64,000 nucleotides of DNA from Apibacter mensalis (GTDB lineage Bacteria; Bacteroidota; Bacteroidia; Flavobacteriales; Weeksellaceae), in the NCBI RefSeq assembly GCF_001418685.1, contig NZ_LIVM01000001.1, forward strand, positions 124,001 to 188,000, given 5' to 3'. Below, piece by piece: positions 10,419 through 20,096 of this stretch. Position 1 is the first letter of the stretch. Every line of letters starts with the position of its first letter. The translations under genes were made by a program, and so were the position numbers. The notes beneath the pieces were generated by a model, which was not told the DNA's origin, did not search any database, and saw nothing but the letters and a program-made list of their open reading frames with translations.

Positions 10419-10580
10419 TCTTTTTTTTAACATATCATTTACTTTTTGTTAATTTGTAATTATTCTAAATAATAATTATATTTATCTCACTGTTAAACAG
10501 GTTATTAAGTTGAAATACATACAAATAACATTACAGACAACTAAACAAAAAAAGATTTTTTTACCTTGTTTAATTAAAAT

Positions 10581-11711
10581 TTAGTCATTTTTTCTAGCTA
10601 AAAATCGAGTTAATTTGATTCCCATATCTAAAAATATAATTTTAGCACTTCCATTTCTTTCAATATGAAAAAATGCGTTATTAATCTCTTCTAAGATATC
10701 TTCTATATTTTTCCCATGAACAAAACGACTAAAATGATCCCATTTAAAATTTTCGTAGGTTAAAGGGTTATTCACTAAACTGGAAGATTCGTAATTTTGA
10801 AGTAACGCCTGTCTAAACGTTTCGGCACAAAACTGAAGAAAATTCTTTTGTTTTTCTCTTCCCCAGGCAGATACTTGTAAAGACCAATCTACAATTTCTC
10901 TTAAATATTGAGGCTTTTTAGGAGCCATTACCGCCGCACGGTTCCATCTAATAAAATATTTTTCAAATTCTTCTTGTATTGTATTATTTTTTAATAATTT
11001 ACAAACCAGACCCCAATCTCCCTCGGCTCTTCTCGCTACGGTTTCAGCAGCTTCTTTTTTTAAAGAAAACCTGCTTTGCAAAATATCGTATATTTCATTA
11101 CTTTTTATAGCATTAACGGTTATTTTATGACATCTCGATAAAACAGTCGGAAGAATTTTTTTATCATCTTCAGCTATAAGTATAAATAAAGTCTTAGCGG
11201 GAGGTTCTTCTAATATTTTAAGCAATTTATTGGCGGCTTCAACTCTCATAGTTTCTATCATCCAAATAATTTGTACTTTATATCCTCCTTCAAAACTTTT
11301 TAAGTTTAATCCATCAATAATATTCTCAATTTCTTTTACAGAGATAATTCCTTGTTTTTTATCTTCATTTATATATTTATACCACTGATTTATATCTTGG
11401 TATGGGTCTTCAATAAGAAATTCTCTAAACTGTTTTATATAGTCGGAACTTATCGCTACTTTTTTTTCAGTTGAATTATTAATCGTAGGAAACGATAAAT
11501 GTAAATCAGGATGTTGCAATCGATTGGTCTGTAATAAACATTTTTCGGATTTATTACAAATTACTTCCGATGCATAAGCAAGTGCTAAAGGTAAAACCCC
11601 ATAACCTGATTTTCCTATGTAAAGTTGGGCATGACTAATCCTATCCTCACTTATTGAATTTTGCAATTGCTTTTTTAAATTCTGCTGACCAATTATATCA
11701 TCCCATTTCAT
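10581..11711 (-). CDS. holB: DNA polymerase III subunit delta'
   Basis: A 376-residue clamp-loader AAA+ protein. The N-terminus MKWDDIIGQQNLKKQL and the ISHAQLYIGKSGYGVL segment correspond to the HolB start and its degenerate P-loop. LKILEEPPAKTLFILI and LSRCHKITV correspond to the Walker B/sensor region and the SRC motif. Bacteroidota delta' is about this length. The C-terminal third is the collar domain and is poorly conserved. A TATCTTTG box ends 5 nt before the ATG. Confidence 0.9.
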   Translation of the reverse strand: MKWDDIIGQQNLKKQLQNSISEDRISHAQLYIGKSGYGVLPLALAYASEVICNKSEKCLLQTNRLQHPDLHLSFPTINNSTEKKVAISSDYIKQFREFLIEDPYQDINQWYKYINEDKKQGIISVKEIENIIDGLNLKSFEGGYKVQIIWMIETMRVEAANKLLKILEEPPAKTLFILIAEDDKKILPTVLSRCHKITVNAIKSNEIYDILQSRFSLKKEAAETVARRAEGDWGLVCKLLKNNTIQEEFEKYFIRWNRAAVMAPKKPQYLREIVDWSLQVSAWGREKQKNFLQFCAETFRQALLQNYESSSLVNNPLTYENFKWDHFSRFVHGKNIEDILEEINNAFFHIERNGSAKIIFLDMGIKLTRFLARKND

Positions 11712-11716
11712 GTAAA

Positions 11717-11724
11717 CAAAGATA
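11717..11724 (-). promoter_or_regulatory. Candidate -7 box for holB
   Basis: TATCTTTG on the minus strand fits TAnnTTTG and ends 5 nt upstream of the holB ATG, predicting a leaderless or nearly leaderless mRNA. No TTG -33 element is evident. The 374-nt divergent gap between holB and dnaB is otherwise AT-rich and featureless. Confidence 0.4.
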
Positions 11725-12059
11725 GATTAACTTTTCTAATTCCATTACTTTTATGTAATTGAATTACTAAATTATTTATATATTTTTTCTTAAGTCAAAT
11801 AAATATGTTTTTTTTAATGAAAAATATAGCTGAATTTTATAATTTTATTTACCCATTTAACCAAAATTTTAAAATATTGAGTATTCGATTTAGAATATCT
11901 TTTATCGTGCTTGTTTAAATATTAAAAATGTTATGCCCCTAGAATTTTTAATAAATTATTTTAATTTATTTGTACAAATGAATAATTATTGTAAGGATTA
12001 AGGAAATATTATCAATTAGCTTATAAAAATTTGTTTTTAAAAAAGATAGGTCTACCTTG

Positions 12060-12077
12060 TAATTTTGCATATTTTTG
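12060..12077 (+). promoter_or_regulatory. Two overlapping -7 boxes for dnaB
   Basis: TAATTTTG (12060-12067) and TATTTTTG (12070-12077) both fit TAnnTTTG just before the dnaB ATG at 12086. They overlap the alternative TTG codon at 12065, which argues that translation does not begin there. A good -33 TTG was not found. Confidence 0.45.
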
Positions 12078-12085
12078 GAACTAAT

Positions 12086-13642
12086 ATGGAACAACTAGAA
12101 TCTAAATACAATAATTCCCCTAAATCCAACAAAATCATTCATTTAGAAAAAGGAAAGCTACCCCCTCAAGCTATTGATTTAGAAGAAGCTGTGCTAGGTG
12201 CCATGATGATCGATAAAAAAGGTTTAGATGAAATTATAGATATTTTATCTCCGGAAGTATTTTATAAAAAAGAGCATCAACTTATTTATGAAGCCATTGA
12301 GGATCTATTTAAGCAAACAGACCCCATTGATATTCTTACCATATCCAATAAATTACGGTCCCAAGGTAATTTGGAAGCTGCAGGAGGAGATTTTTACTTG
12401 ATTCAACTTTCCAATAAAATTTCCTCATCAGCTCACATTGAATATCATTCACGAATTATTCTTGAAAAATATATACTTAGAAAACTCATCGAAATATCCT
12501 CTAATATGATTGAAAAATCGTATGATGAAACATCAGATGTTTTCGATTTGTTAGATTATTCTGAAAGTCAACTATACGAAATTACCAACGGTACTTTGAA
12601 GAGAACTTTCAATGAAGCTAAAAATCTAGTATCCAATGCATTAAAAAAGATTAAATCATTGGAATCTAAACAAGGAATGAGCGGAATTCCTTCGGGGTTT
12701 AAGCATGTTGATAAAATTACTGCTGGTTGGCAACCATCAGATCTTATAATTATTGCTGCAAGACCCGGTATGGGTAAAACCGCTTTTATTCTCTCAATGG
12801 CGAGGAACATTGCCATTAATGCCGAAACTCCTATAGGGATATTTTCATTAGAAATGTCTGCAGAGCAATTAATGATGCGTATGATATCTAGTGAAACCGG
12901 AATAGAATCTGAAAAGTTAAGAAAAGCAAATTTATCTGAATTAGAGTGGCAACAACTCTATTCCAGAGTTAATAAATTGGAAAACGCACCGATATTTATA
13001 GATGATTCGCCAGGAATTTCCGTTTTCGATCTAAGAGCTAAAGCCCGTAGACTTGTTTCACAGCATGGCGTAAAAATGATTATGATCGATTACCTCCAAC
13101 TAATGTCAGCCGGAGGGAAAGGTATAGGAAATAGAGAACAAGAGATAGCAACTATTTCTCGTTCATTAAAAGCTATTGCCAAGGAGCTTGAAATACCGGT
13201 TATTGCACTGTCACAATTATCTCGTTCTGTGGAAACTCGAGGAGGGAGCAAAAAACCTTTACTTTCAGACTTGAGGGAATCAGGGGCTATTGAACAAGAT
13301 GCCGATATAGTGGCCTTTATATATAGACCGGAATATTACAAATTGGATACATGGGAAGACGGATCCCCATGTTTAGGGCAGGCAGAATTCATTATTGCTA
13401 AACACAGAAATGGAGCTTTAGAAGATATTCGTTTACGATTTACCAGTTCTCAAGCTAAGTTTTCGGATATTGATGAAGATTATTTTTCAGTGCAGGAAAG
13501 TATAAGCTCCACGACTTTTGAAAGTAAAATTAATGATGAAATTTCTTTTGACAGTTCCATAAATATACCTTCCATTAACCCTAGTGATTCTTTTGGAATT
13601 GATGACAACATCGATGATCCGGATTCTGATATTCCATTTTAA
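12086..13642 (+). CDS. dnaB: Replicative DNA helicase DnaB
   Basis: A 518-residue hexameric helicase that unwinds DNA at the fork and recruits primase. The N-terminal DnaB domain starts at LPPQAIDLEEAVLGAMM. The RecA-like motor has Walker A ARPGMGKTA near residue 230, Walker B MIMIDYLQLM, and the arginine-finger region QLSRSVETR followed by LSDLRESGAIEQDAD. The ATG at 12086 is preferred over a TTG at 12065 because the TTG lies inside the promoter boxes. The acidic tail ending DSDIPF is typical of Bacteroidota DnaB. No intein is present. Confidence 0.96.
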   Translation: MEQLESKYNNSPKSNKIIHLEKGKLPPQAIDLEEAVLGAMMIDKKGLDEIIDILSPEVFYKKEHQLIYEAIEDLFKQTDPIDILTISNKLRSQGNLEAAGGDFYLIQLSNKISSSAHIEYHSRIILEKYILRKLIEISSNMIEKSYDETSDVFDLLDYSESQLYEITNGTLKRTFNEAKNLVSNALKKIKSLESKQGMSGIPSGFKHVDKITAGWQPSDLIIIAARPGMGKTAFILSMARNIAINAETPIGIFSLEMSAEQLMMRMISSETGIESEKLRKANLSELEWQQLYSRVNKLENAPIFIDDSPGISVFDLRAKARRLVSQHGVKMIMIDYLQLMSAGGKGIGNREQEIATISRSLKAIAKELEIPVIALSQLSRSVETRGGSKKPLLSDLRESGAIEQDADIVAFIYRPEYYKLDTWEDGSPCLGQAEFIIAKHRNGALEDIRLRFTSSQAKFSDIDEDYFSVQESISSTTFESKINDEISFDSSINIPSINPSDSFGIDDNIDDPDSDIPF

Positions 13643-13749
13643 ACTTTTTAATAAATCAGAACTTTACTAAAATAATTTTAAAATATTTGATAAATCAGAG
13701 AATTGTTCTAAGTATCCTTTAGCATTTTGGATCAATTATACTCATAATA

Positions 13750-13780
13750 AAAAACACTCACGTTAAAGCGAGTGTTTTTA
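13750..13780. terminator. Bidirectional terminator, dnaB / rplT
   Basis: AAAACACTC (13751-13759) and GAGTGTTTT (13770-13778) form a 9-bp stem with A and T tracts outside, between the convergent dnaB and rplT stop codons. Confidence 0.8.
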
Positions 13781-13805
13781 TATGATAACGAAAATATTAT
13801 TAAAT

Positions 13806-14153
13806 TTATTTTTTAACAGTATCCACAACAGCTTTGAAAGCCTCTGGATGGTTCATAGCTAAATCTGCTAGAACCTTTCTATTTAAACCTATATTTTTTT
13901 CTTTTAATAAGCCTATAAATTTAGAATAAGAAAGTCCATATTGTCTTGCACCTGCATTAATTCTCTGTATCCATAAAGCTCTGAAATTTCTTTTCTTTTG
14001 CTTTCTACCTACATAGGCATATTGTAAACCTTTTTCAACAGCATTTTTTGCTACTGTCCATACATTTTTTCTTCTCCCATAATAACCTTTAGCTAATTTT
14101 AGGATTCTTTTTCTGCGTGCTCTTGACGCTACTGAATTGACTGATCTTGGCAT
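13806..14153 (-). CDS. rplT: 50S ribosomal protein L20
   Basis: A 115-residue basic protein of normal L20 length. The N-terminus [18 protein letters not shown] and the motifs [10 protein letters not shown] and [13 protein letters not shown] are diagnostic. L20 binds 23S rRNA early in 50S assembly and in several bacteria represses its own operon. It follows rpmI after a 118-nt spacer, longer than usual. That spacer contains pieces such as TGGGT/ACCCA that could pair, so an L20-binding leader is possible but not shown. Confidence 0.97.
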   Translation of the reverse strand: MPRSVNSVASRARRKRILKLAKGYYGRRKNVWTVAKNAVEKGLQYAYVGRKQKKRNFRALWIQRINAGARQYGLSYSKFIGLLKEKNIGLNRKVLADLAMNHPEAFKAVVDTVKK

Positions 14154-14271
14154 ATTTTTTTGTTTTTTTTGAAGTGGGTGGAAGCATTTATCTTCTCTTT
14201 TTTACCCATTCCAGGGTTAAACTTTTAAATGATTTAAAAAAACCGGAACATCTTTTTAAAGATATTCTCTC

Positions 14272-14469
14272 TTACTTAATTAATAATTGTCTTTTAACGC
14301 TTTTTTCATCTGCAATATCTACTAAAGCAGAATAAGTCAGATTACGTTTACGTTTTGTGCTTTTCTTTGTTAAAATATGACTTTTAAATGCATGTTTTCT
14401 TTTTATTTTCCCTGATCCGGTAATTGAAAAACGCTTTTTAGCACCTGATTTTGTTTTTAATTTTGGCAT
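14272..14469 (-). CDS. rpmI: 50S ribosomal protein L35
   Basis: A 65-residue highly basic protein with the L35 signature [20 protein letters not shown] and a Lys/Arg-rich middle. It is co-oriented with infC and rplT as in most bacteria. A strong promoter lies 32 nt upstream of the ATG, so rpmI-rplT can be expressed independently of thrS-infC. Confidence 0.97.
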   Translation of the reverse strand: MPKLKTKSGAKKRFSITGSGKIKRKHAFKSHILTKKSTKRKRNLTYSALVDIADEKSVKRQLLIK

Positions 14470-14501
14470 TTTCTTATTTATTTACCTCGTTATCAATCTT
14501 A

Positions 14502-14532
14502 CAAAATTATATACTTTTTAAAAAATAAACAA
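14502..14532 (-). promoter_or_regulatory. rpmI-rplT promoter
   Basis: Minus strand TTG (14532-14530), 20 bp, then TAATTTTG (14509-14502): a close match to the Bacteroidota promoter consensus. The predicted start near 14495 gives a leader of about 26 nt, too short for a long ribosomal-protein-binding leader. Confidence 0.7.
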
Positions 14533-15040
14533 ATCATTCAGACTTTAACTTATTTCTTGTATAGACATCTCTTTTATGGTTTTAATACATTGTTTATAGA
14601 ATTATGAATGTTTTTTTATATTTATATAATTTTATTAGAATATAATTTAAATTTGTATGAATTTCGTTGCAAATGTTTTTTTTGATTTGAGTTAATTATT
14701 ATTTAAATGGTTATTGAAAAGAAGACATAACCTCTTCATGCAATAGTTTGCATTTTTAACAATACTTCTGGATTTTCAATTTTAAAAAAAATTCATTAAA
14801 AATTAAGTATCCATTTTGCATTCAAAGGATGATATCAAAGTCTATAAAAATAGTAAGTAAAATTATTCAGATTTTAATTAGATCATCAATTTTAAATTTT
14901 CCACCAACTTTAATCCTAATTGAAATCTATCAGAAATAAAATTATTTCAATATCTGAAAAACATAAATTAAAAATAAAGAGCTCTTTTACTTTATACTTA
15001 CTAATAAATAGCTTTACTTGATAGCTATTTATACTTTATC
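14533..15040. other. Gene-free spacer between rpmI promoter and infC
   Basis: About 500 nt of AT-rich sequence without a credible reading frame. It contains a perfect 8-bp hairpin (15006-15013 with 15023-15030) just after the infC stop and a 12-bp palindrome AAAGAGCTCTTT near 14980. Either could end thrS-infC transcripts, but neither has a good U tract on the minus strand. A spacer this long inside the usually tight infC-rpmI-rplT cluster is uncommon. Confidence 0.5.
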
Positions 15041-15595
15041 TTATTTTTTGGGTGACATCATCATTATCATTCTTTTTCCTTCGAGCTTTGGCATTTGTTC
15101 TACTTTACCCCATTCTTCTAATTCTTGCGCTAATCTTAATAATAAAATTTGTCCTTGATCTTTAAACACAATAGAACGCCCCTTAAAGAATACATATGCT
15201 TTTAATTTAGAACCTTCCTCCAAGAATTTTTGTGCATGTTTCTTTTTAAATTCAAAATCATGCTCATCGGTTTGCGGTCCAAAACGAATTTCTTTAACCA
15301 CTACTTTAGTTTGCTTGGATTTGAGTTCTTTTTGTTTCTTTTTTTGTTCGTACAGGAATTTTTTATAATCAACAACTCTACAAACGGGTGGATTTGCACT
15401 TTCTGTGATCATTACCAAATCCAATTCTAAATCTTCAGCTATGGACAATGCTTTCTCTATCGGATATATTCCTTGAGTAACATTATCTCCTACTAAACGA
15501 ACTTCCGGAACATCAATTTTTCCGTTAATTTTGTGTTCTGGCTCTTGCTTCTTTGGGATATATTTCCCTCTTGAATTATTTCTGTTAAGTGCTAT
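15041..15595 (-). CDS. infC: Translation initiation factor IF-3, apparent AUA start
   Basis: IF-3 binds the 30S subunit and checks start-codon choice. The frame reads [14 protein letters not shown], then [38 protein letters not shown] and [13 protein letters not shown], covering both IF-3 domains with a basic C-terminal tail. From the thrS stop codon to residue 52 there is no ATG, GTG or TTG. The best start is ATA at 15595-15593, which gives 184 residues, the normal length. IF-3 itself discriminates against such codons, and infC of other bacteria uses AUU for autoregulation. It starts 12 nt after thrS. Confidence 0.93.
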   Translation of the reverse strand: MALNRNNSRGKYIPKKQEPEHKINGKIDVPEVRLVGDNVTQGIYPIEKALSIAEDLELDLVMITESANPPVCRVVDYKKFLYEQKKKQKELKSKQTKVVVKEIRFGPQTDEHDFEFKKKHAQKFLEEGSKLKAYVFFKGRSIVFKDQGQILLLRLAQELEEWGKVEQMPKLEGKRMIMMMSPKK

Positions 15596-15607
15596 GGTAT
15601 TTAAATT

Positions 15608-17530
15608 TTATTGATTATTTGTTGCTTTTTTCATCATCTTTACTACTTCTTCTAAAGAAAAAGTACCTAAATCTCCTTCTCCGCGTTTACGAACTGACAC
15701 GGTATTAGTGGATGCTTCCTTCTCTCCTATTACAAACATGTAAGGAATTTTATTGATCTCTGCATCTCGTATCTTTTTACCTGTCTTTTCGTTACGATCG
15801 TCAATCCGTCCGCAAATATCCGAATTTTCCATTAAATCCAAAACTTTTTTTGCATAATCTATATATTTTTCACTAATAGGAAGTATAATATATGGTTCAG
15901 GACTTAACCATAATGGTAAATTTCCGGCGGTATGTTCTAACAGAATGGCTACAAAGCGTTCTAAAGAGCCGAAAGGAGCTCTATGGATCATCACAGGGCG
16001 GTGTTTTTCGTTATCTGCTCCTATGTAGTATAAATCAAACCTTTCCGGTAAATTATAATCTACTTGAATAGTACCCAACTGCCAGTTTCTTCCTAAGGCA
16101 TCCTTGACCATAAAATCAAGCTTTGGACCGTAAAAAGCAGCTTCGCCATATTCCACCACAGTAGGCAATCCTTTCTTTTCGGCTGATTGTTTGATGGCAT
16201 TTTCGGCTTTTTCCCAATTTTCATCACTTCCAATATATTTCTCCTTATTTTCCTTATCCCGCAATGATATTTGGGCTGTAAATTCTTTAAATCCTAACGA
16301 TTTAAATGTATATAAAACAAGATCGATTACATTTTCAAACTCACCGATCAGTTGATCCGGTGTACAAAAGATATGGGCATCATCTTGGGTAAATCCCCTT
16401 ACTCGGGTTAATCCATGCAATTCTCCACTTTGTTCATATCTATACACAGTTCCAAATTCTGCAAACCGCTTGGGTAAATCTTTATAGGACCAGGGTGAAG
16501 ATCGATAAATTTCACAATGATGTGGACAATTCATTGGTTTTAATAAAAATTCTTCTCCTTCATTGGGGGTTTTTATAGGTTGAAAACTATCGGCTCCATA
16601 TTTTTCGTAATGTCCACTGGTAACATATAAATCTTTATGCCCAATATGTGGGGTAGCAACCATTTCATATCCTGCTTTTTGTTGTGCTGCTCCTAAAAAG
16701 TCTATAAGCTTTTGCCTTAGTTTTGCTCCTTTAGGTAACCATAGAGGCAATCCGGCCCCTACTTTTTCGGAGAAAGTAAATAATTGTAATTCTTTTCCTA
16801 ATTTTCTGTGATCCCGCTTTTTTGCTTCTTCTATTCTTTCTAAGTATTCAGTCAATTCCTTTTGTTTAGGGAAGGAAATCCCATATACGCGAACCAGCTG
16901 CTTATTTTTTTCATCACCTCTCCAATAAGCTCCTGCTGCATTTAGAACTTTTACCGCTTTAATGATTCCGGTAGAAGGAATATGTCCTCCTCTACATAAA
17001 TCTGTAAAATTATCGTGTGTTACAAAAGTTATGTATCCGTCTTCTAAATTTTCAATTAATTCTGTCTTAAATGGATTGTCTTTATAGGCTTCCAATGCTT
17101 CGTTTTTAGAAACAGAACGGATTGTGAAGGTAGAATCTTTCTTTGCATTCTCCAACATCTTCTTTTCTATTTTTTCAAAATCTTTTTCTGAAAAAACTTC
17201 CTCTCCAAAATCAACATCGTAATAAAATCCGTTTTCAATTGCCGGCCCTATAGTCAGTTTGGCATTAGGGTAATATTCCATGATGGCCTGTGCCAATAAG
17301 TGGGCAGAAGAATGCCAAAATGCCTTCTTTCCTAAATGGTCATTCCATGTTAATAATTGAACCGTTGCATCCTCCGAAATATGATCAGTAATTTCAACTT
17401 GTTTACCATTTACTAATGCAGAAATCGTGTTTCTAGCCAAGCCCTCAGATATTGATTTGGCAACGTCCAACGGTGTTACGGAATTTTCAAATTCTTTCAC
17501 ACTTCCATCAGGAAGAGTAATTTTTATCAT
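15608..17530 (-). CDS. thrS: Threonyl-tRNA synthetase
   Basis: A 640-residue class II synthetase that charges tRNA-Thr. Domain order is normal: N-terminal TGS domain ([14 protein letters not shown]), editing domain with [10 protein letters not shown] and the CRGGH motif, the catalytic core with MNCPHHC and the motif 2 region [20 protein letters not shown], motif 3 [11 protein letters not shown], and a C-terminal anticodon-binding domain. The ATG at 17530 matches family N-termini; an upstream in-frame codon at 17554 lies inside the predicted promoter. It leads the thrS-infC unit. Confidence 0.97.
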   Translation of the reverse strand: MIKITLPDGSVKEFENSVTPLDVAKSISEGLARNTISALVNGKQVEITDHISEDATVQLLTWNDHLGKKAFWHSSAHLLAQAIMEYYPNAKLTIGPAIENGFYYDVDFGEEVFSEKDFEKIEKKMLENAKKDSTFTIRSVSKNEALEAYKDNPFKTELIENLEDGYITFVTHDNFTDLCRGGHIPSTGIIKAVKVLNAAGAYWRGDEKNKQLVRVYGISFPKQKELTEYLERIEEAKKRDHRKLGKELQLFTFSEKVGAGLPLWLPKGAKLRQKLIDFLGAAQQKAGYEMVATPHIGHKDLYVTSGHYEKYGADSFQPIKTPNEGEEFLLKPMNCPHHCEIYRSSPWSYKDLPKRFAEFGTVYRYEQSGELHGLTRVRGFTQDDAHIFCTPDQLIGEFENVIDLVLYTFKSLGFKEFTAQISLRDKENKEKYIGSDENWEKAENAIKQSAEKKGLPTVVEYGEAAFYGPKLDFMVKDALGRNWQLGTIQVDYNLPERFDLYYIGADNEKHRPVMIHRAPFGSLERFVAILLEHTAGNLPLWLSPEPYIILPISEKYIDYAKKVLDLMENSDICGRIDDRNEKTGKKIRDAEINKIPYMFVIGEKEASTNTVSVRKRGEGDLGTFSLEEVVKMMKKATNNQ

Positions 17531-17551
17531 TCTTCTAAAATTTTTAGGATA

Positions 17552-17559
17552 CAAATTTA
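17552..17559 (-). promoter_or_regulatory. Candidate -7 box for thrS
   Basis: TAAATTTG on the minus strand fits TAnnTTTG and ends 21 nt before the thrS ATG. A TTG at the expected -33 distance is not clear. The remaining 290 nt up to ybaK are AT-rich, with no gene or hairpin that I can support. Confidence 0.45.
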
Positions 17560-17845
17560 CGAAAGTTTTATCAATGAAATTATTGCGGTTTTTAAATATA
17601 ATGAAAATATTTTTTTATTTTTTAATCTGCAAGAATCCTTTTCTTACATGGTCAATTTGATATATTTATCTTTTATCTTTACTTATGTTTAGAAAATTGT
17701 TTAGACTATGTATATTAAATATTTTATCATATTCATTCCGTTTTATATGATATTTCATAGATAGAGATATTTTTATCTCATTTTTAAATTTGCTAAAATC
17801 TAAAGATAGGACAGAATCTTATTTTTAGAAAAATTCTCATAGATT

Positions 17846-18337
17846 TTATTTGCATGAACGATTTTTAAATATTTTTGCTTGAATTAATTTAATTAAATCA
17901 TTCGGGTTTATTTGTATTTGCAATCCTCTCTGTCCGGCGCTAACGTAAATGGATTCGAAGCTTAAGCAAGATTTTTCTATATAGGATGGAAAAAATTTTT
18001 TCATTCCTATAGGTGAACAAGCTCCTCTAATGTAACCTGTTAATTTAAATAATTCTTTCATCGGAATTAAATTACATTTTTTATTTTCTGAGATTATAGC
18101 TATATGTTTCAAATCAAGTTCTTCATCTGCTGGCAAGATACAAACTAAATATCCTGTTTTATCTCCTTGTAAAACTAATGTTTTAAATACTTGTTTTATG
18201 TTTTCTCCCAAGGATTGTGCAACATGCATAGCGCTTAAATCGGATTCATCCACTTTATAAGGGATCAACTCATAATTAATATTATATTGATCTAATAATC
18301 TGGCGACATTAGTTTTATGTGCTCTTTGCTTACTCAT
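17846..18337 (-). CDS. ybaK: Cys-tRNA(Pro) deacylase, YbaK/EbsC family
   Basis: A 163-residue YbaK-type editing protein, the usual length. The family hydrolyses Cys-tRNA-Pro made by mistake by prolyl-tRNA synthetase. Visible family motifs are QVFKTLV with its conserved lysine (TLVLQGDKTGYLVCILPAD), YIRGACSPIGMKKFFP, and the AGQRGLQIQINPNDLI tail. It has no obvious operon partner; dihydroorotase ends 67 nt upstream in the same orientation. Confidence 0.92.
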   Translation of the reverse strand: MSKQRAHKTNVARLLDQYNINYELIPYKVDESDLSAMHVAQSLGENIKQVFKTLVLQGDKTGYLVCILPADEELDLKHIAIISENKKCNLIPMKELFKLTGYIRGACSPIGMKKFFPSYIEKSCLSFESIYVSAGQRGLQIQINPNDLIKLIQAKIFKNRSCK

Positions 18338-18404
18338 GTAAACAATTTATTTTTTATTTTATCAAGAATTATTTAATGTTTTTGCTCATGTTTATTTATA
18401 GGTG

Positions 18405-19739
18405 TTATCTGTCAAAATCTAATGCCTTTCCTCTTACCTTTTTTACCTCTCCATCACTATAAGCCAATTCGCCATTTAAGAATGTTTTTTCAATGGTTGA
18501 GCTAAATGTTGTATTTTCCAAAGGTGACCAATTACATTTATAAAGTATGTTTCCCTTAGTTAAGGTATATGGTTTATCAGGATTAATCAAAACTAAATCT
18601 GCATAATATCCCTTACGTATATAGCCTCTTTTTTTAATTTGGTATAATTGAGCAGGAGCATGGCACATTTTAGTAATAACCTCTTCTCTGGTTATTTTTC
18701 CTTGTTTCACTAATTCTAGCATCATTAATAGAGAATGTTGTATTAAAGGACCTCCTGAAGCTGCTTGTAAGCATCCTCCTTCTTTTTCACTTAATAAATG
18801 AGGGGCATGATCTGTTGCAATAACGTCTAATTTATTATCTGCAACTGCTTTAATTAATGAATTGCGATCTTGTATCGTTTTTACCGCCGGATTCCATTTA
18901 ATTTTAGATCCTAATTTTTCGTAATCTTCATCCGTAAACCACAAATGGTGCACACAGACTTCTGCGGTTACTTTTTTTTCTGATAACGGTTTGTTTTCAA
19001 ATAAGCTTAATTCTTTTTCTGTGGATATATGTAATACATGAAGGCGTGTTCCATATCTATGAGCTAATTCAATTGCCTCGAATGAGGATTGGTAACAGGC
19101 CTCGACACTTCTAATTAAAGGATGGCAAGATATAGGAATATATTCTCCATATAGGGCTTTATATTTTTCAATATTTTTTCTAATTATTTCTTCTTTTTCG
19201 CAATGAACTGCTACAGGTATATTTATCTCAGAAAAAATAACTTCTAAAGTTCTTTTATTATCAACTAACATATTTCCTGTTGATGATCCCATAAATATTT
19301 TTATCCCACATATCTTTTTAGGGTTTGCTTTTTTAAGCTCATTAATATTATCATTGGTAGCCCCAAGATAAAAGGAATAGTTAGCAAAAGATCTCTGTGA
19401 AGCAACTTTACATTTATTTTCTAACGCTTCAATACTGACAGTTTGCGGATGGGTGTTAGGCATCTCCATAAAAGAAGTGACCCCACCTGCAATTGCCGCA
19501 CGACTCTCGCTTTCTATATCTCCTTTATGAGTTGGGCCCGGCTCTCTGAAATGAACCTGATCATCAATAACTCCCGGAATCAGCCATAATCCTTTTGCAT
19601 CAATTTTAGTTGATTTAACACTAATTTCTGAAGGAACTTTGCCTCTGTATATTTCGGAAATGATATCTTTCTCCAACAAAACCGATCCTATAAATGATTG
19701 TCCTTCATTTATAATTGTAGCGTTTTCTATAAGTATCAT
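18405..19739 (-). CDS. pyrC: Dihydroorotase
   Basis: A 444-residue amidohydrolase for the third step of pyrimidine synthesis (carbamoyl aspartate to dihydroorotate). PGVIDDQVHFREPG carries the metal-binding region, GVTSFMEMPNT the substrate-binding Asn, and VIATDHAPH the catalytic Asp. The usual HxH pair appears as QVH. As far as I recall, this substitution is normal for the Bacteroidota branch and not a defect here. Because the ligand pattern is unusual, a related cyclic amidase remains a weak alternative. Confidence 0.88.
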   Translation of the reverse strand: MILIENATIINEGQSFIGSVLLEKDIISEIYRGKVPSEISVKSTKIDAKGLWLIPGVIDDQVHFREPGPTHKGDIESESRAAIAGGVTSFMEMPNTHPQTVSIEALENKCKVASQRSFANYSFYLGATNDNINELKKANPKKICGIKIFMGSSTGNMLVDNKRTLEVIFSEINIPVAVHCEKEEIIRKNIEKYKALYGEYIPISCHPLIRSVEACYQSSFEAIELAHRYGTRLHVLHISTEKELSLFENKPLSEKKVTAEVCVHHLWFTDEDYEKLGSKIKWNPAVKTIQDRNSLIKAVADNKLDVIATDHAPHLLSEKEGGCLQAASGGPLIQHSLLMMLELVKQGKITREEVITKMCHAPAQLYQIKKRGYIRKGYYADLVLINPDKPYTLTKGNILYKCNWSPLENTTFSSTIEKTFLNGELAYSDGEVKKVRGKALDFDR

Positions 19740-19762
19740 TTTGTTTTTTCATTTAAGTAAAG

Positions 19763-20095
19763 TTAATGTCCTGCTGTTTTAGAAAATATGTTTATAATAA
19801 GTACTCCTATTATAATAAATACTATACCGATAATAGCAGGAATATCCAATTTTTGTTTATATAAAAAGTAACCGGAAAGACTAATTAAAACGATTCCTAT
19901 TCCTGACCAAATAGCATAGGCTATACCAATTGGTATTGCTCGGATTGCTTTAGTTAAACTATATAAAGCTGCAAAAAAAAGAGCAAAAAAAAGGATCGTA
20001 GGCTTCCATTTGGTAAATTCTTTTGTCATGGGAAGCAAAGATGTTCCCGCCGTTTCTAAACATATTGCTATGAATAAATAAATATAAAATTTCAT
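19763..20095 (-). CDS. SMR-family small multidrug transporter (EmrE-like)
   Basis: About 110 residues with four transmembrane helices. The helix-1 glutamate is present in CLETAGTSLL, as in EmrE-type transporters that exchange protons for cationic compounds, and PIGIAYAIWSGIG matches the family helix-3 motif. ATG at 20095 lies 1 nt after the ruvB stop and fits family N-termini better than the non-ATG codon at 20119 inside ruvB. Substrate cannot be deduced. Confidence 0.88.
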   Translation of the reverse strand: MKFYIYLFIAICLETAGTSLLPMTKEFTKWKPTILFFALFFAALYSLTKAIRAIPIGIAYAIWSGIGIVLISLSGYFLYKQKLDIPAIIGIVFIIIGVLIINIFSKTAGH

Positions 20096-20096
20096 G

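Noticed and set aside
12065-12085. TTG start for dnaB seven codons upstream
   Set aside because: It overlaps both candidate -7 boxes, so it would lie at or before the transcription start.
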